DNA of 64,000 bases from Pseudomonas gregormendelii. GTDB taxonomy: Bacteria > Pseudomonadota > Gammaproteobacteria > Pseudomonadales > Pseudomonadaceae. Below the pieces are notes generated by a model that saw nothing but the letters and a program-made list of their open reading frames with translations, did not search any database and had not been told where the DNA came from. The position numbers and the translations under genes were made by a program. The stretch covers positions 124,001 to 188,000 of the forward strand of contig NZ_JADEVO010000003.1 in assembly GCF_017114825.1 (NCBI RefSeq). The letters are read 5' to 3'. Below are positions 33,901-41,324 of this stretch, in pieces; the first letter of the stretch is position 1; each line of letters starts with the position of its first letter.

Positions 33901-35864
33901 ACCTCGACCCAGTGGCCTATGACGGCAGCACCCACACCAACACCAATGCTGTGGTGGTGACCGATCTCAACCAGCTCAACTCGGTACTCTCGGGCACCGT
34001 GCAGGGGGCCCCGGTCACGGGCACCTTGCTGGAGGGCGGAAACTTTGGTGCCGATGGCGGTTTCATCAAGTCCATCGTCGTCGATGGCACCACCTACACT
34101 TACGACCCTAAAGCGTTGAACAACCAGGGTTCGCTGATTTCCAGCGGCGGGGACAACCACGGCACTTTCAACACGGTAAACAACTCCCTGAGCATCGCCA
34201 CCAATAACGGCGGTACGCTGGTCATCAACCTCGACAGCGGTGAGTACAACTACACCTCGCAGAAAGCCACGAACGTGGTGATCACCGAAAATATCGGCTT
34301 CACCGTCAGCGACAACGACGGCGACCTGGCGAGCTCGACCCTGGTGGTCAAGGTCGTGCCGAACGCCGCGCCCGTGGCCGTCGACGACCACATCATCACC
34401 AACGTGCTGTCCGGCAGCGTGGTGGTACCTGGCGAATTGTTGCTGGCCAACGACACTGATCCCGAAGGCGATACCCTCACCGCAGCGCCGACTACTTTCA
34501 ACACCGGCTGGGTGGCCAGGGGCGCGGACTTTGTCGGCACCGGCGCGATCAACTTCAAGGGCAGCAACAACACCGCAGCGAACCAGAACCTGGCGGATGT
34601 GCGCGGGTCCTTCGCGGCCAATACCGCAGCGATGACAGCGGTGCTGGTGATCAGCGGTTATCTGGGCTCTGTCACCACTTCCAATGCCAATGATGAAGAC
34701 CTCATCACGGTGAAACTCAAGGAGGGTGAGACCCTTAATCTGGATCACAACCTGGCGGGCGGTCGGATTGCCATGGAGTACTCGCTCAATGGCGGTGCGT
34801 TCATGACCCTTGCCGATGGCGCTACCATCTCGGCCGATGCCGATGGCACGTACAAGATCCATGTCACCAACATCACCAATTCCGGCGGCGGCGTCGGTGC
34901 CAACAATGCCGAAAACTACGAGCTGACCATGACGGTCAACTACGCCGGTGCCCATGACGTCACCCCGGACTTCAACGGCGCCTACAGCGCCAACGACACC
35001 CATGGTGGCAGCGACACGGCGAATGTGACCATCAGCTACCAGGACGGCCACACCCTCACGGGTACCGCGGGTGACGACGTTCTGGTGGCCGGCACCGGCA
35101 ACAACGTGCTCAACGCCGGCGATGGCAACGACGTGTTGACGGCGGGTACCGGTAACAACGAACTGCACGGGGGGGCCGGCAACGACCTGCTGTTCAGCGG
35201 GGCAGGCAACGATCTGCTGGACGGCGGCGCTGGTATCGATACTGTCAGCTACGCCCATGCCACCAGCGGTGTCACCGTCGACCTGGGCCTGCTCACTGCG
35301 CAAAACACCGGAGGCGCCGGCACTGATACCCTCACCGGGCTCGAGAACCTCACCGGCTCCAACTTCAATGACAGCCTGATGGGCGACAACAACAGCAACA
35401 TCATCACTGGCGGCCTGGGCAACGACGTCCTCAACGGCGGTGGCGGCGATGACTTCCTCATCGGCGGCCTGGGCAACAACACCCTCACCGGCGGCGCTGG
35501 CGCGGATACCTTCCAGTGGCTCAAAGGCAACTCCGGGCATGACCTGGTCACCGATTTCACCCCAGGCACCGACAAGCTCGACCTGTCGCAACTGCTGCAA
35601 GGTGAAAACGGCACGGCGGCTTCGCTGGATGATTACCTGCACTTCAAGGTTGTCGGCAGCGGCGCTTCGGTCCTGACCAGTATCGACGTCAGCGCCATGG
35701 CCGGCGCCACGCCGAACCAGACCATTGACCTTGCCGGTGTCAACCTCGCCAGCCACTACGGCGTCACGCCGGGGGCGGGTGGTGTGGTGGCCGGGGGGCA
35801 TGACACGGCGACCATCATCAACGGGATGTTGAATGATCACTCGTTGAAGGTGGATACGGTTTGA
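27939..35864 (+). CDS. Giant RTX-type surface adhesin, LapA/MapA-like
   Basis: 2641 residues from the ATG at 27939 (GGAGG eight bases upstream). Residues 1-110 are the periplasmic retention module (GIVTKVIGQVVAVAGDGTRR, LVEGDRLFAGDQLVTG). Two TAAG motifs (115-118, 123-126) match the LapG cleavage site. From about 190 to 1830 runs a chain of T1SS-143/VCBS-like repeats of about 250 residues, including two 494-residue super-repeats. A VWA domain has the MIDAS motif DVSGS at 1843-1847. RTX nonapeptides (GGAGNDLL type) lie at about 2374-2520, ahead of the C-terminal secretion signal. It is exported by LapEBC and held at the surface until clipped by LapG. It is shorter than classical LapA. Confidence 0.92.
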   Translation: MATLIGIVTKVIGQVVAVAGDGTRRALVEGDRLFAGDQLVTGAEGAVAVKLQNGQELTLGRGSSLQMTSQLLAHQAPHVQTPEAVAPSEAQLTDVERLQKAIAAGEDPTQTGEATAAGPTGSTAAGALGGGHSFVQLEEVAGRVDPTVGFPTAGFNGIPEFPLERIFNDPDNSLDNLDNVTPPVVVPPLVVNNPVILGGLNTSGGELTLNEANLPDGTASNPSALTQNGTFTVTAADGLLNLNVGGISVFSGGVAAGFPQSITTQLGNTLAITGYDPATGVVSYSYTLNGNDTHSAGDGANSLSEQFTVVAGDTNGDTATGSLDINITDDAPTAIDDSNANTASETLLTLTGSVLPNDIQGADRIPTGPNSGPVIGGTFTGTYGTLVLNPNGTYTYTLNPNDADFKALHGGGSGTESFVYTLTDSDGDTSTATLVLNIHNNDDPIDIGGLGVSGGELSVYEKNLGDGSAPDAGALTQSGTFTITALDGVQSLSIGGISVVSGGVSAGLPQSITTPLGSTLTITGFDSATGVVSYSYTLADNETHANADGANNLSEQFAVTVVDDNGTTANASLDVNIVDDLPKAVDDSNANTASETLLTLNGNVLTNDVQGADRVTTGENAGPITPGTFTGVYGTLVLNANGTYTYTLNTSDADFKALHGGGNGTETFAYTITDSDGDTSTANLVLQIHNNDDPVTIDGLNVNGGELTVYEKNLGDGSAPDAPALTQTGTFTITALDGVQTLSIGGLNVVVGGVSAGFPQSIVTPLGSTLTITGFDSATGVVSYSYTLADNEAHANAGGANNLSEQFAVTVVDDNGTTANASLDVNIVDDLPRAVDDSNAGTASESQLSLNGNVLTNDVQGADRVPTGPSAGPITSGTFVGTYGTLVLNANGTYTYTLDTNDADFKALEGRGKGTETFAYTITDADGDTSTANLVLQIHNNDDPVIIGGLDVNGGELTVYEKNLDWGTNPDAPALTQSGTFTVTALDGLNSLVVGGFAVVANGEVVGLPHTVVTPLGNFLTINGFDPVTGVLSYSYTLVGSETHPTADGANAIVENFDVVAHDNDGSTASGQINVNIIDDLPSANPDFKHVQEGGTVGTNVLVNDIGGSDGPAATGAVVGVRAGSDTSTSASGGLNTNINGAYGYLTLDANGNAIYHSNPNSVSGPGAIDVFTYTVRDADGDESTTTLTIDVYNSCLKAVSDTDVTVYEKALDLSKDGQDLAAGTVAGSDPGNTGETASGTLVGSVTGAVGAITYALVGSATGSHGQIQLNADGTYTYTLTSPASTTPHANDGPNTLSETFTYQATDSLGNITTSTIVVNIVDDVPKAVDDSNADNASETRLTLDGNVLTNDVQGADLVATGPNTGPVTPGTFTGTYGTLVLNANGTYTYTLDTNDADFKALEGRGKGTETFAYTITDADGDTSTANLVLQIHNNDDPVIIGGLDVNGGELTVYEKNLGWGTNPDAPALTQSGTFTVTALDGLNSLVVGGFAVVANGEVVGLPHTVVTPLGNFLTINGFDPVTGVLSYSYTLVGSETHPTADGANAIVENFDVVAHDNDGSTASGQINVNIIDDLPSANPDFKHVQEGGTVGTNVLVNDIGGSDGPAATGAVVGVRAGSDTSTSASGGLNTNINGTYGYLTLDANGNATYHSRPDSVGVAGATDVFTYTVRDADGDESTTTLTIDVSNSSIKAVSDTDVTVYEKALDLSKDGLDLAAGTVVGSDPGNTGETSTGTLVGSVTGATGAITYTLVSSGTGAYGQMLLNPNGTYTYTLTSAPKTSPNANDGPNSLSESFTYKATDALGNTTTSTIVVNIVDDVPKAVASERSVAAVEIDSNLLLVIDVSGSMADASGVPGLSRLALAKQAISALLDKYDDLGDVKVQIVTFSSNATDKTAIWVDVATAKSIISGLTAGGGTNYDAAVATMKTAFNTAGKLTGAQNVGYFFSDGKPNEGDINAADEASLKAFLDANNIKNYAIGLGNGVSNAYLDPVAYDGSTHTNTNAVVVTDLNQLNSVLSGTVQGAPVTGTLLEGGNFGADGGFIKSIVVDGTTYTYDPKALNNQGSLISSGGDNHGTFNTVNNSLSIATNNGGTLVINLDSGEYNYTSQKATNVVITENIGFTVSDNDGDLASSTLVVKVVPNAAPVAVDDHIITNVLSGSVVVPGELLLANDTDPEGDTLTAAPTTFNTGWVARGADFVGTGAINFKGSNNTAANQNLADVRGSFAANTAAMTAVLVISGYLGSVTTSNANDEDLITVKLKEGETLNLDHNLAGGRIAMEYSLNGGAFMTLADGATISADADGTYKIHVTNITNSGGGVGANNAENYELTMTVNYAGAHDVTPDFNGAYSANDTHGGSDTANVTISYQDGHTLTGTAGDDVLVAGTGNNVLNAGDGNDVLTAGTGNNELHGGAGNDLLFSGAGNDLLDGGAGIDTVSYAHATSGVTVDLGLLTAQNTGGAGTDTLTGLENLTGSNFNDSLMGDNNSNIITGGLGNDVLNGGGGDDFLIGGLGNNTLTGGAGADTFQWLKGNSGHDLVTDFTPGTDKLDLSQLLQGENGTAASLDDYLHFKVVGSGASVLTSIDVSAMAGATPNQTIDLAGVNLASHYGVTPGAGGVVAGGHDTATIINGMLNDHSLKVDTV
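30438..33410 (+). repeat. Two 1482-bp tandem repeats inside the adhesin gene
   Basis: Units 30438-31919 and 31920-33401 have the same length (494 codons). The part 30738-31361 matches 32220-32843 with only one mismatch seen (GAC versus GGC at about 30830). The flanking parts of each unit are diverged, so the central identity points to recent duplication or gene conversion. Confidence 0.85.
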
Positions 35865-35894
35865 TCTGAAGGGTGAAGGAGCGAGGCTGATCTC

Positions 35895-35962
35895 CTGTAG
35901 GAGCAAGGCTTGCCCGCGATAGCGATCTTGAAGACGCTATCGCGGGCAAGTCTTGCTTCCAC
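35895..35962. repeat. REP pair after the adhesin gene
   Basis: TGTAGGAGCAAGGCTTGCCCGCGATAGC and GCTATCGCGGGCAAGTCTTGC face each other 14 bp apart, between the convergent adhesin and lapD genes. It may end transcripts. Confidence 0.85.
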
Positions 35963-35982
35963 CGTGGAGGGCAGCTACCCCG

Positions 35983-37923
35983 TCACATTGGCTCAGGCGG
36001 CCCGATGAACCTGCCCATGACCCCATACACCCCTAATTCCCTGATCGTCGCAAACTCTCCCTGGGTCTCGACCATCTCCGCAATCAACGGCAAATCAATA
36101 CTGTTGGTTGCCCGGAAGATCGCATCAATGAACAGGCGCTTGTCGCCCTGGCGATCTATACCCCGGATATACGCACCATCAATCTTCAAGTAAGCCAACC
36201 CCAGCTGTGTCAGGTTGCCGATCTGGCTGAAGCTGCCGCCAAAATGCTGCAGCCCGACGCGATAGCCGGTGTCGAGCAGGCTATGACACAAGCGTTGCAA
36301 CTCCAGCGGGGGCGGCAGTTGGCGTTCGTCGATTTCCAGCGTCAGCAGCGGCGCCAGATCGGGTAACGATTCGAGCATGTCGAGTATCTTCGCCAACTGC
36401 GCCGGATCGCGCAGGGTGCTGCCAGACAGGCTCAAGGCCAGCGGCCAGCGATTGACGACAAGGTAATCCAGGGTCGCTTCGAGCATCGCCAGGTCCATGC
36501 GCGCCGACCAGCCCAGACGCTCTATCCAGGGCAGGAAATGTCCGGCGGCGATCGCCTCGCCGCTGGGGTCGAGCAAGCGTGCCAGCACTTTGTGGTGAAG
36601 CACCTGGCTGGTGTCGGCGCATTGCACCACCGGCTGAAAGTACAGCTGCATGCTCCCCTGCGTCAGGGCTTCGTCGATCCAGGTTCGCCAGTCGTGCTGG
36701 GACTGGTTCGGCGCGCAGTCACCGTCGTCCAGGTATGTCCACGGCCGCTCGGGGTGTTGCCGGGCCTGAGTCAGGGCTTGATCCAGGCGCAGCAGCACCG
36801 CATTGGCGGATTCTCCCGGGCGATAGGGGACGATGCCCAGGTGCGCCACTGGCATGCTGTCACTGGCGCCGGTCAGGCGCAGGTTTTCCAGGGTGGCACT
36901 GACTTCCGCGACCAGGCGGGCGGCGTCCGCCTGGCCCAATCCAGGTGTCAGCAAGCTGAACTCTCCGCCACGATTACGCGCAGCCAGCCAGGTACGGCGC
37001 TCGGGTAATCCGCAAAGACGCTTGAGCAATTCGGCGACTGCGCTAATCAACGCATCAGTGCGCTGTCCGCCCATGCGCTGATTGAGCCCCGCCAGGTCAT
37101 TGATCCGCAGCATCAGCAAATGGCCCTCACTGCTCTGCTCGGCCATCAGCAAATGATCCGCCAGTTGCTCGTCCAGTAATCGCCGGTTGGCCAGCCCGGT
37201 GAGGCCGTCGAGGTAGGATTCGGCGCGCAGTTTTTCGCTGCGAGCGGCTTCTTCGGCGAACAGCGCCTTGAGCTTTTCGACCATCTGATTCATCGCCAGC
37301 ACCACGCGTTTCAATTCCGGGGTGCGGGGCAATTTCGTCAGGCTGCGAAATTCGCGCTTGCTGATGGCTTCGGCCTGTTTGACCATCTTGTCCAGCGGGC
37401 GCAATTGCCGGCGCAGCAGCCAGCCGCCGAACACCGCGCTGAGCAGCCCGCAGATGAGCAACCAGATCAGGCTGCCCAATGTACTGTCCCAGAGCTTGGC
37501 CAGGGCAAATCGCGGGTTGCTCAATACTTCGATCCGGGCGAATTGCTCCCAGCCGCGCATGACCAACGCTTCGCCTGCCTGGGGACGCAGGTCGACCAGC
37601 CTGGTGAACCAGCCGGGCACACGTTCGCCGCGGGCCTGGGCGCTGCGCTCCACTAACACCTGCTCATCGGCAATGCTCACCACGCGGATGCTGGTGAAGT
37701 AGCCACTGTCGAAAATCGAGCTGACCATCAACTCCATCATTGCCGGATCGTCTACTTGCGCGGTCAATGACAACCCCAGCGCCGTCGCCGCGTCCTGGGC
37801 GTGCGAGCGCAACTGGCCGAGCATCTGGTCGCGGGAGCTTTCCAGGCTGACAAAAAAGCTGCCGCTGAATGCCACCAGCAGGAACAGGCAAATGGCGAGA
37901 AACAATTGTTTGCGCAGTGACAT
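35983..37923 (-). CDS. lapD: Inner-membrane c-di-GMP receptor, LapD-like
   Basis: 646 residues. Transmembrane helix 1 (about 6-26), a periplasmic output domain (about 27-150), transmembrane helix 2 (LIWLLICGLLSAVFGGWLL), HAMP, then GGDEF-like and EAL-like domains. The GGDEF motif is degenerate (RGGEF, near 320) and the EAL motif is replaced by KVLARL (near 440), so it is a binding protein, not an enzyme, exactly as in LapD. When the EAL domain binds c-di-GMP, the periplasmic domain captures LapG and protects the adhesin. lapG lies 32 bp upstream in the same unit. Confidence 0.93.
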   Translation of the reverse strand: MSLRKQLFLAICLFLLVAFSGSFFVSLESSRDQMLGQLRSHAQDAATALGLSLTAQVDDPAMMELMVSSIFDSGYFTSIRVVSIADEQVLVERSAQARGERVPGWFTRLVDLRPQAGEALVMRGWEQFARIEVLSNPRFALAKLWDSTLGSLIWLLICGLLSAVFGGWLLRRQLRPLDKMVKQAEAISKREFRSLTKLPRTPELKRVVLAMNQMVEKLKALFAEEAARSEKLRAESYLDGLTGLANRRLLDEQLADHLLMAEQSSEGHLLMLRINDLAGLNQRMGGQRTDALISAVAELLKRLCGLPERRTWLAARNRGGEFSLLTPGLGQADAARLVAEVSATLENLRLTGASDSMPVAHLGIVPYRPGESANAVLLRLDQALTQARQHPERPWTYLDDGDCAPNQSQHDWRTWIDEALTQGSMQLYFQPVVQCADTSQVLHHKVLARLLDPSGEAIAAGHFLPWIERLGWSARMDLAMLEATLDYLVVNRWPLALSLSGSTLRDPAQLAKILDMLESLPDLAPLLTLEIDERQLPPPLELQRLCHSLLDTGYRVGLQHFGGSFSQIGNLTQLGLAYLKIDGAYIRGIDRQGDKRLFIDAIFRATNSIDLPLIAEMVETQGEFATIRELGVYGVMGRFIGPPEPM

Positions 37924-37955
37924 AAGACGCTCCTTGCGAGACCTTGCGAGGACGA

Positions 37956-38663
37956 CTAGCCGTCGCCCACGGCGAAACCTTCAACCTGCATTTTTTTCAA
38001 CACATCCTGCCAGCGCGACAACTTTTTCGAGTCGCTGGAACGCTTGCCCCCGTTAGCCCCCGGCAGGTACAGCCCCTCGGCATTGAATGCGTAGACCGGT
38101 AGCAGGTCCTTGCGCCGTGAAGCGGGGGAGATCTCGCCCACCAGGTTGTCCAGCACCAGCGGATCGGCCGTGGGGCTGCTGTAGAAGGTCAGTACCATGT
38201 GCGCCTGGTTCTGGGTCAGGGCTTTGACGTAGGTGATGCGCAATTTGTCGCTGGGAATGCCGAGATGGCGCAGGCTGAAATACTTGGCCAGGGCGTAGTC
38301 CTCGCAGTCGCCCGCGCCCTTGACCAGGGATTCGACGGGGGTGGCCCAGTAATCGATCTGGCGCCAGATGCGCGTATCGTCCTGGAAAGTCAGTTGCTGG
38401 TTGAAGAAGCGATTGACCGCATTGAGTTGCTCGCGCTCGGGCTGATCCTGTTGACCTTGCAGCAATTGGCTCCAGGCCTCTATCCGTCTTTGCGCGGGAC
38501 CCTGCGCGCCGTATCGGGCCTGGGCGTTCTGCAAGACCTGCGCATAATCCCAGCTGGCGAACACCGCACCGAGGCCCGGCATCAGCCAAAATGCCAGCAG
38601 CAGCCATCCGCCGAACCGAAGTCGGAGCGTTGACCATCCTGGACTACGCCGGCGACGGGGCAT
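37956..38663 (-). CDS. lapG: Periplasmic adhesin protease, LapG-like
   Basis: 235 residues from the ATG at 38663 (GAGCAGCC upstream); the frame runs further upstream without a better start. After an N-terminal hydrophobic export segment (WLLLAFWLMPGLGAVFA) comes the bacterial transglutaminase-like cysteine protease fold: Cys120 in GAGDCEDYALAKYF, His155 in NQAHMVLTFY, Asp172 in LVLDNLVGEI. The Ca-binding LapG family cuts the TAAG site of its adhesin when not bound by LapD. It is placed next to both of its partners, the lapD gene and the adhesin. Confidence 0.93.
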   Translation of the reverse strand: MPRRRRSPGWSTLRLRFGGWLLLAFWLMPGLGAVFASWDYAQVLQNAQARYGAQGPAQRRIEAWSQLLQGQQDQPEREQLNAVNRFFNQQLTFQDDTRIWRQIDYWATPVESLVKGAGDCEDYALAKYFSLRHLGIPSDKLRITYVKALTQNQAHMVLTFYSSPTADPLVLDNLVGEISPASRRKDLLPVYAFNAEGLYLPGANGGKRSSDSKKLSRWQDVLKKMQVEGFAVGDG

Positions 38664-38780
38664 GTCGGGCTGCTCGGGGTGCAGATGGATGGAGTCTAGG
38701 CGGTGTTTGCAGGGGAAGAGGGCAGATCGTCGGTTGGCAATGCAGTTGCAGTGAGTCACAGGGATGCTGTGACGAGGCGA

Positions 38781-39176
38781 TCAGGGCTTGCGCAGGGTTT
38801 TCTGTCTGAGGATGTAAATAGTCACCAGCACCGCACTGGTCAACATGAAGCCCCGCGCCCACGGCATCGGCACCAGATAGCAGGAAAACCCGATGCTCAA
38901 CCACATCAGCCCGATGGCGTAGACCTTGCCCTTGAGCGGAATGCCCTCACCGTCAAGGTAACCGCGGATCCACGGCCCAAGGCGCGGATGCTCCACCAGC
39001 CAATGGTAAAAGCGCGGTGAACTGCGGGCAAAACAGGCAGCGGCCAGCAACAGGAAGGGGGTCGTGGGCAATACCGGCAGGAAGATCCCGATCACCCCCA
39101 ACGCTACGCTGAGCCAGCCGATGGCCAGCAGCCCGTAGCGCAACATCAGGGAGCGGTTGCCTATGGGATTGTCCAT
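38781..39176 (-). CDS. DUF454 (YbaN-like) inner membrane protein
   Basis: 131 residues with three or four hydrophobic segments. The DUF454 signature is intact: GWLSVALGVIGIFLPVLPTTPFLLLAAACFARSSPRFYHWL, then HPRLGPWIRGYLDGEGIPLKGK. Function unknown; some members sit near haem or lipid genes. It begins 10 bp after the YecA-like stop, so the two form an operon. Confidence 0.88.
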   Translation of the reverse strand: MDNPIGNRSLMLRYGLLAIGWLSVALGVIGIFLPVLPTTPFLLLAAACFARSSPRFYHWLVEHPRLGPWIRGYLDGEGIPLKGKVYAIGLMWLSIGFSCYLVPMPWARGFMLTSAVLVTIYILRQKTLRKP

Positions 39177-39186
39177 AGGCAGAACC

Positions 39187-39774
39187 TTAGTGGTGACGAG
39201 GCTTGAGGATGGCCGGTTTTTCGTCAGGCGCGTTGCACAGCAGGTACAGCGCGGTCAGGGCTTCCGGGATCTGCACGATCATGTCGTCCATCAGGTTGGC
39301 ATCGGCGGCGATATCGGAGAATTCCGGTTGCTCGTCGAACAGGCCCGAACCGACCATGATCGGCAGCAGCATTTCGCTGACTTCGTCTTCAGCGGTCTCA
39401 AACCAGGCGGCTTCACGCAGGAACACGCCTTCCATGAAGCCGATGCACCAGCCGCGCAGGTCGGAATCATCCGGGTCTTCGCCAAGATCGAGTTCGCAAG
39501 GCAGCTCGAATTCTTCATCGGAAGCCAGCTGGCGAGCGATGTGGGCTTTGAGTGCCAGCAGGGTGGATTCGATGGCCTCACGCTCGGTGTCGTCGGCGTA
39601 ATGCGGCTCTTCGGCGAACAGGGCATCGATCCATTCACGGTCCGGTACGGTTTCGGAGCAGATCGACAGGGCCGTGAGGTAGCCGTGGGCGGCCACGTAG
39701 TCCAGCGCCTCGTCATGCAGTTCATCGGCGTCGAGGAAGACTTGCAGGCGGGTTAGTTGCTCAGCGAAGGACAT
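39187..39774 (-). CDS. YecA/UPF0149 family protein
   Basis: 195 residues from the ATG at 39774 (AAGGTAGCCCTTTA before it). A frame extending to 40038 runs into the repeat element and is rejected. The family shows as LTALSICSETVPDREWIDALF, LRGWCIGFMEGVFLREAAWF and FSDIAADANLMDDMIVQIPEALTALYLL. The protein is acidic and cytoplasmic and lacks the C-terminal SEC-C zinc motif seen in some YecA proteins. Function is not established. Confidence 0.88.
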   Translation of the reverse strand: MSFAEQLTRLQVFLDADELHDEALDYVAAHGYLTALSICSETVPDREWIDALFAEEPHYADDTEREAIESTLLALKAHIARQLASDEEFELPCELDLGEDPDDSDLRGWCIGFMEGVFLREAAWFETAEDEVSEMLLPIMVGSGLFDEQPEFSDIAADANLMDDMIVQIPEALTALYLLCNAPDEKPAILKPRHH

Positions 39775-39888
39775 TAAAGGGCTACCTTGGGAATTAAACA
39801 GATGCGGGAATTCTAGGCCTTCTTGAGCAGTCAGGCCAGCCGCGCGGCACATTTGCCCCCTCTGGGCTCGTTTTTCTATATGCGCTCT

Positions 39889-40300
39889 GTAGGAGCTGTC
39901 GAGTGAAACGAGGCTGCGATCTTTTGATCTTGCTTTGTGTACATATCCATTGCTGCGGTAATGGCTGCTTATGGTTCCGCCCTTACGGCGGGTCACTTTG
40001 AACAGCGCAAAGTAACCAAACGCTTTCTGCCCCACCACTCGGCACCTCGCCTAGGCTCGGTGTGCCCTCACTCCGGCATTGCTCCGCGGGTCGCCGCGAT
40101 GGGCCATCCCTGGCCCAGCGCGGCTAAACCGGCATCCTTGCCGGTTTCCCCGCTGCGCAATGCCTGCGTTCGGCCAGCGTGGTTAACGGGGCGCCTGCGA
40201 TCCAGAGCTTCGCCGTGGCGGCCTTCGGGCCGACCAAGGCATCAAACCGGCGCGCTGCGCTTCTATGATTGTGCACTGCCTCCGGGCTGGAGTTGTTCCT
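39889..40300 (+). repeat. 0.4-kb hairpin-rich repeat element, copy A
   Basis: Starts with the TGTAGGAGCTGTCGAG module and continues with CCGCCCTTACGGCGGG, the stem ACTTTG/CAAAGT (39995-40013, loop AACAGCG), GGGCCATCCCTGGCCC, AAACCGGCATCCTTGCCGGTTT (as two arms) and a GC-rich end reading GCACTGCCTCCGGGCTG. Copy B follows at a period of 414 bp. Confidence 0.85.
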
Positions 40301-40302
40301 GA

Positions 40303-40714
40303 GTAGGAGCTGTCGAGTGAAACGAGGCTGCGATCTTTTGATCTTGTTTTGTGTGCAGATCCATTGCTGCGGTAACGGCGGCTTAGGGTTCCGCCCTTAC
40401 GGCGGGTCACTTTCGAAGAGCGCGAAAGTAACCAAAGCGCTCTTGCCCCACCACTTGGCACCTCGCCTGGGCTCGGTGTGCCCTCACTCCGGCATTGCTC
40501 CGCGGGTCGCCGCGATGGGCCATCCCTGGCCCAGCGCGGCTAAACCGGCATCCTTGCCGGTTTCCCCGCTGCGCAATGCCTGCGTTCGGCCAGCGTGGTT
40601 AACGGGGCGCCTGCGATCCAGAGCTTCGCCGTGGCGGCCTTCGGGCCGACCAAGGCATCAAACCGGCGCGCTGCGCTTCTCTGATGTGCACTGCCTCCGG
40701 GCTGGTGTTGTCCC
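40303..40714 (+). repeat. 0.4-kb hairpin-rich repeat element, copy B
   Basis: Direct repeat of copy A. The right-hand 240 bp are almost identical; the left part has diverged. The stem here is ACTTTCG/CGAAAGT (40409-40429), one C:G pair longer than in A, with loop AAGAGCG. CGCTCTT at 40438-40444 is exactly complementary to that loop. Confidence 0.85.
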
Positions 40715-40753
40715 TTTTGGAGCAAAGCTTGCCTGCCGGGCTGATGTTGTTTC

Positions 40754-40780
40754 TGTGGGAGCAAGCTTTGCTCCCACAGA
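40754..40780. repeat. REP hairpin
   Basis: CTGTGGGAGCAAGC followed by TTTGCTCCCACAGA forms a compact hairpin. Its right end is also the first unit of the 18-bp array. Confidence 0.75.
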
Positions 40781-40856
40781 TATCAATCCTTCCACAGACA
40801 TCAGTCGTTCCACAGATATCGAACTCTTCACAGATATCGAACCTCCACAGAAATGA
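40774..40856. repeat. 18-bp tandem array
   Basis: CCACAGA recurs at 40774, 40792, 40810, 40828 (as TCACAGA) and 40845: periods of 18, 18, 18 and 17 bp. Units read CCACAGATATC plus seven variable bases. More degenerate units may continue to about 40910. Confidence 0.7.
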
Positions 40857-40947
40857 CTGTCCAGAGGCATCACTTTCCAGCGGCCACCTTCCACGGATAC
40901 CACCTCACAGGGCTCATTTCATATCCAGAAAAGGTGCGCGACCCAAC

Positions 40948-41324
40948 AAGCGAAGCGCGCCGGCGTGATGCCTTGGTCGGCCCGAAGGCCGCCACGGCCA
41001 GGTATTTGATCGCGGACGCCCCGTTAACCACGCTGGCCGAACGCAGGCATTGCGTAGCGGGTAAACCGGCAAGGATGCCGGTTTAGCCGCGCTGGGCCAG
41101 GGATGGCCCATCGCGGCGACCCGCGGAGCAATGCCGGAGTGAGGGCACACCGAGCCTAGGCGAGGTGCCAAGTGGTGGGGCAAGAGCGCTTTGGTTACTT
41201 TCGCGCTCTTCGAAAGTGACCCGCCGTAAGGGCGGAACCATAAGCAGCCATTACCGCAGCAATGGATATGCACACAAAGCAAGATCAAAAGATCGCAGCC
41301 TCGTTTAACTCGACAGCTCCTACA
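40948..41324 (-). repeat. 0.4-kb hairpin-rich repeat element, copy C (inverted)
   Basis: Minus-strand copy. It keeps the ACTTTCG/CGAAAGT stem and complementary CGCTCTT of copy B but diverges in part of the GC-rich end. It terminates at the TGTAGGAGCTGTCGAG module (41310-41324). Confidence 0.85.

Noticed and set aside
30564..35906. 1780-codon open frame antisense to the adhesin
   Set aside because: It follows the repeat structure of the adhesin on the other strand, lacks any domain, and is explained by GC-rich codon bias in repeated Gly/Asp/Thr-rich coding DNA.
39775..40038. Upstream extension of the YecA-like gene
   Set aside because: It reads into element copy A; the ATG at 39774 has a ribosome site and begins the family's usual N-terminus.
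40269..40856. 195-codon frame in the repeat region
   Set aside because: Composition follows the element copies, similar peptides appear in all frames of the repeats, and no ribosome site was seen.
40774..40856. CRISPR array
   Set aside because: Units are only 18 bp with no unique spacers of 30 or so bp, and no cas genes are present.
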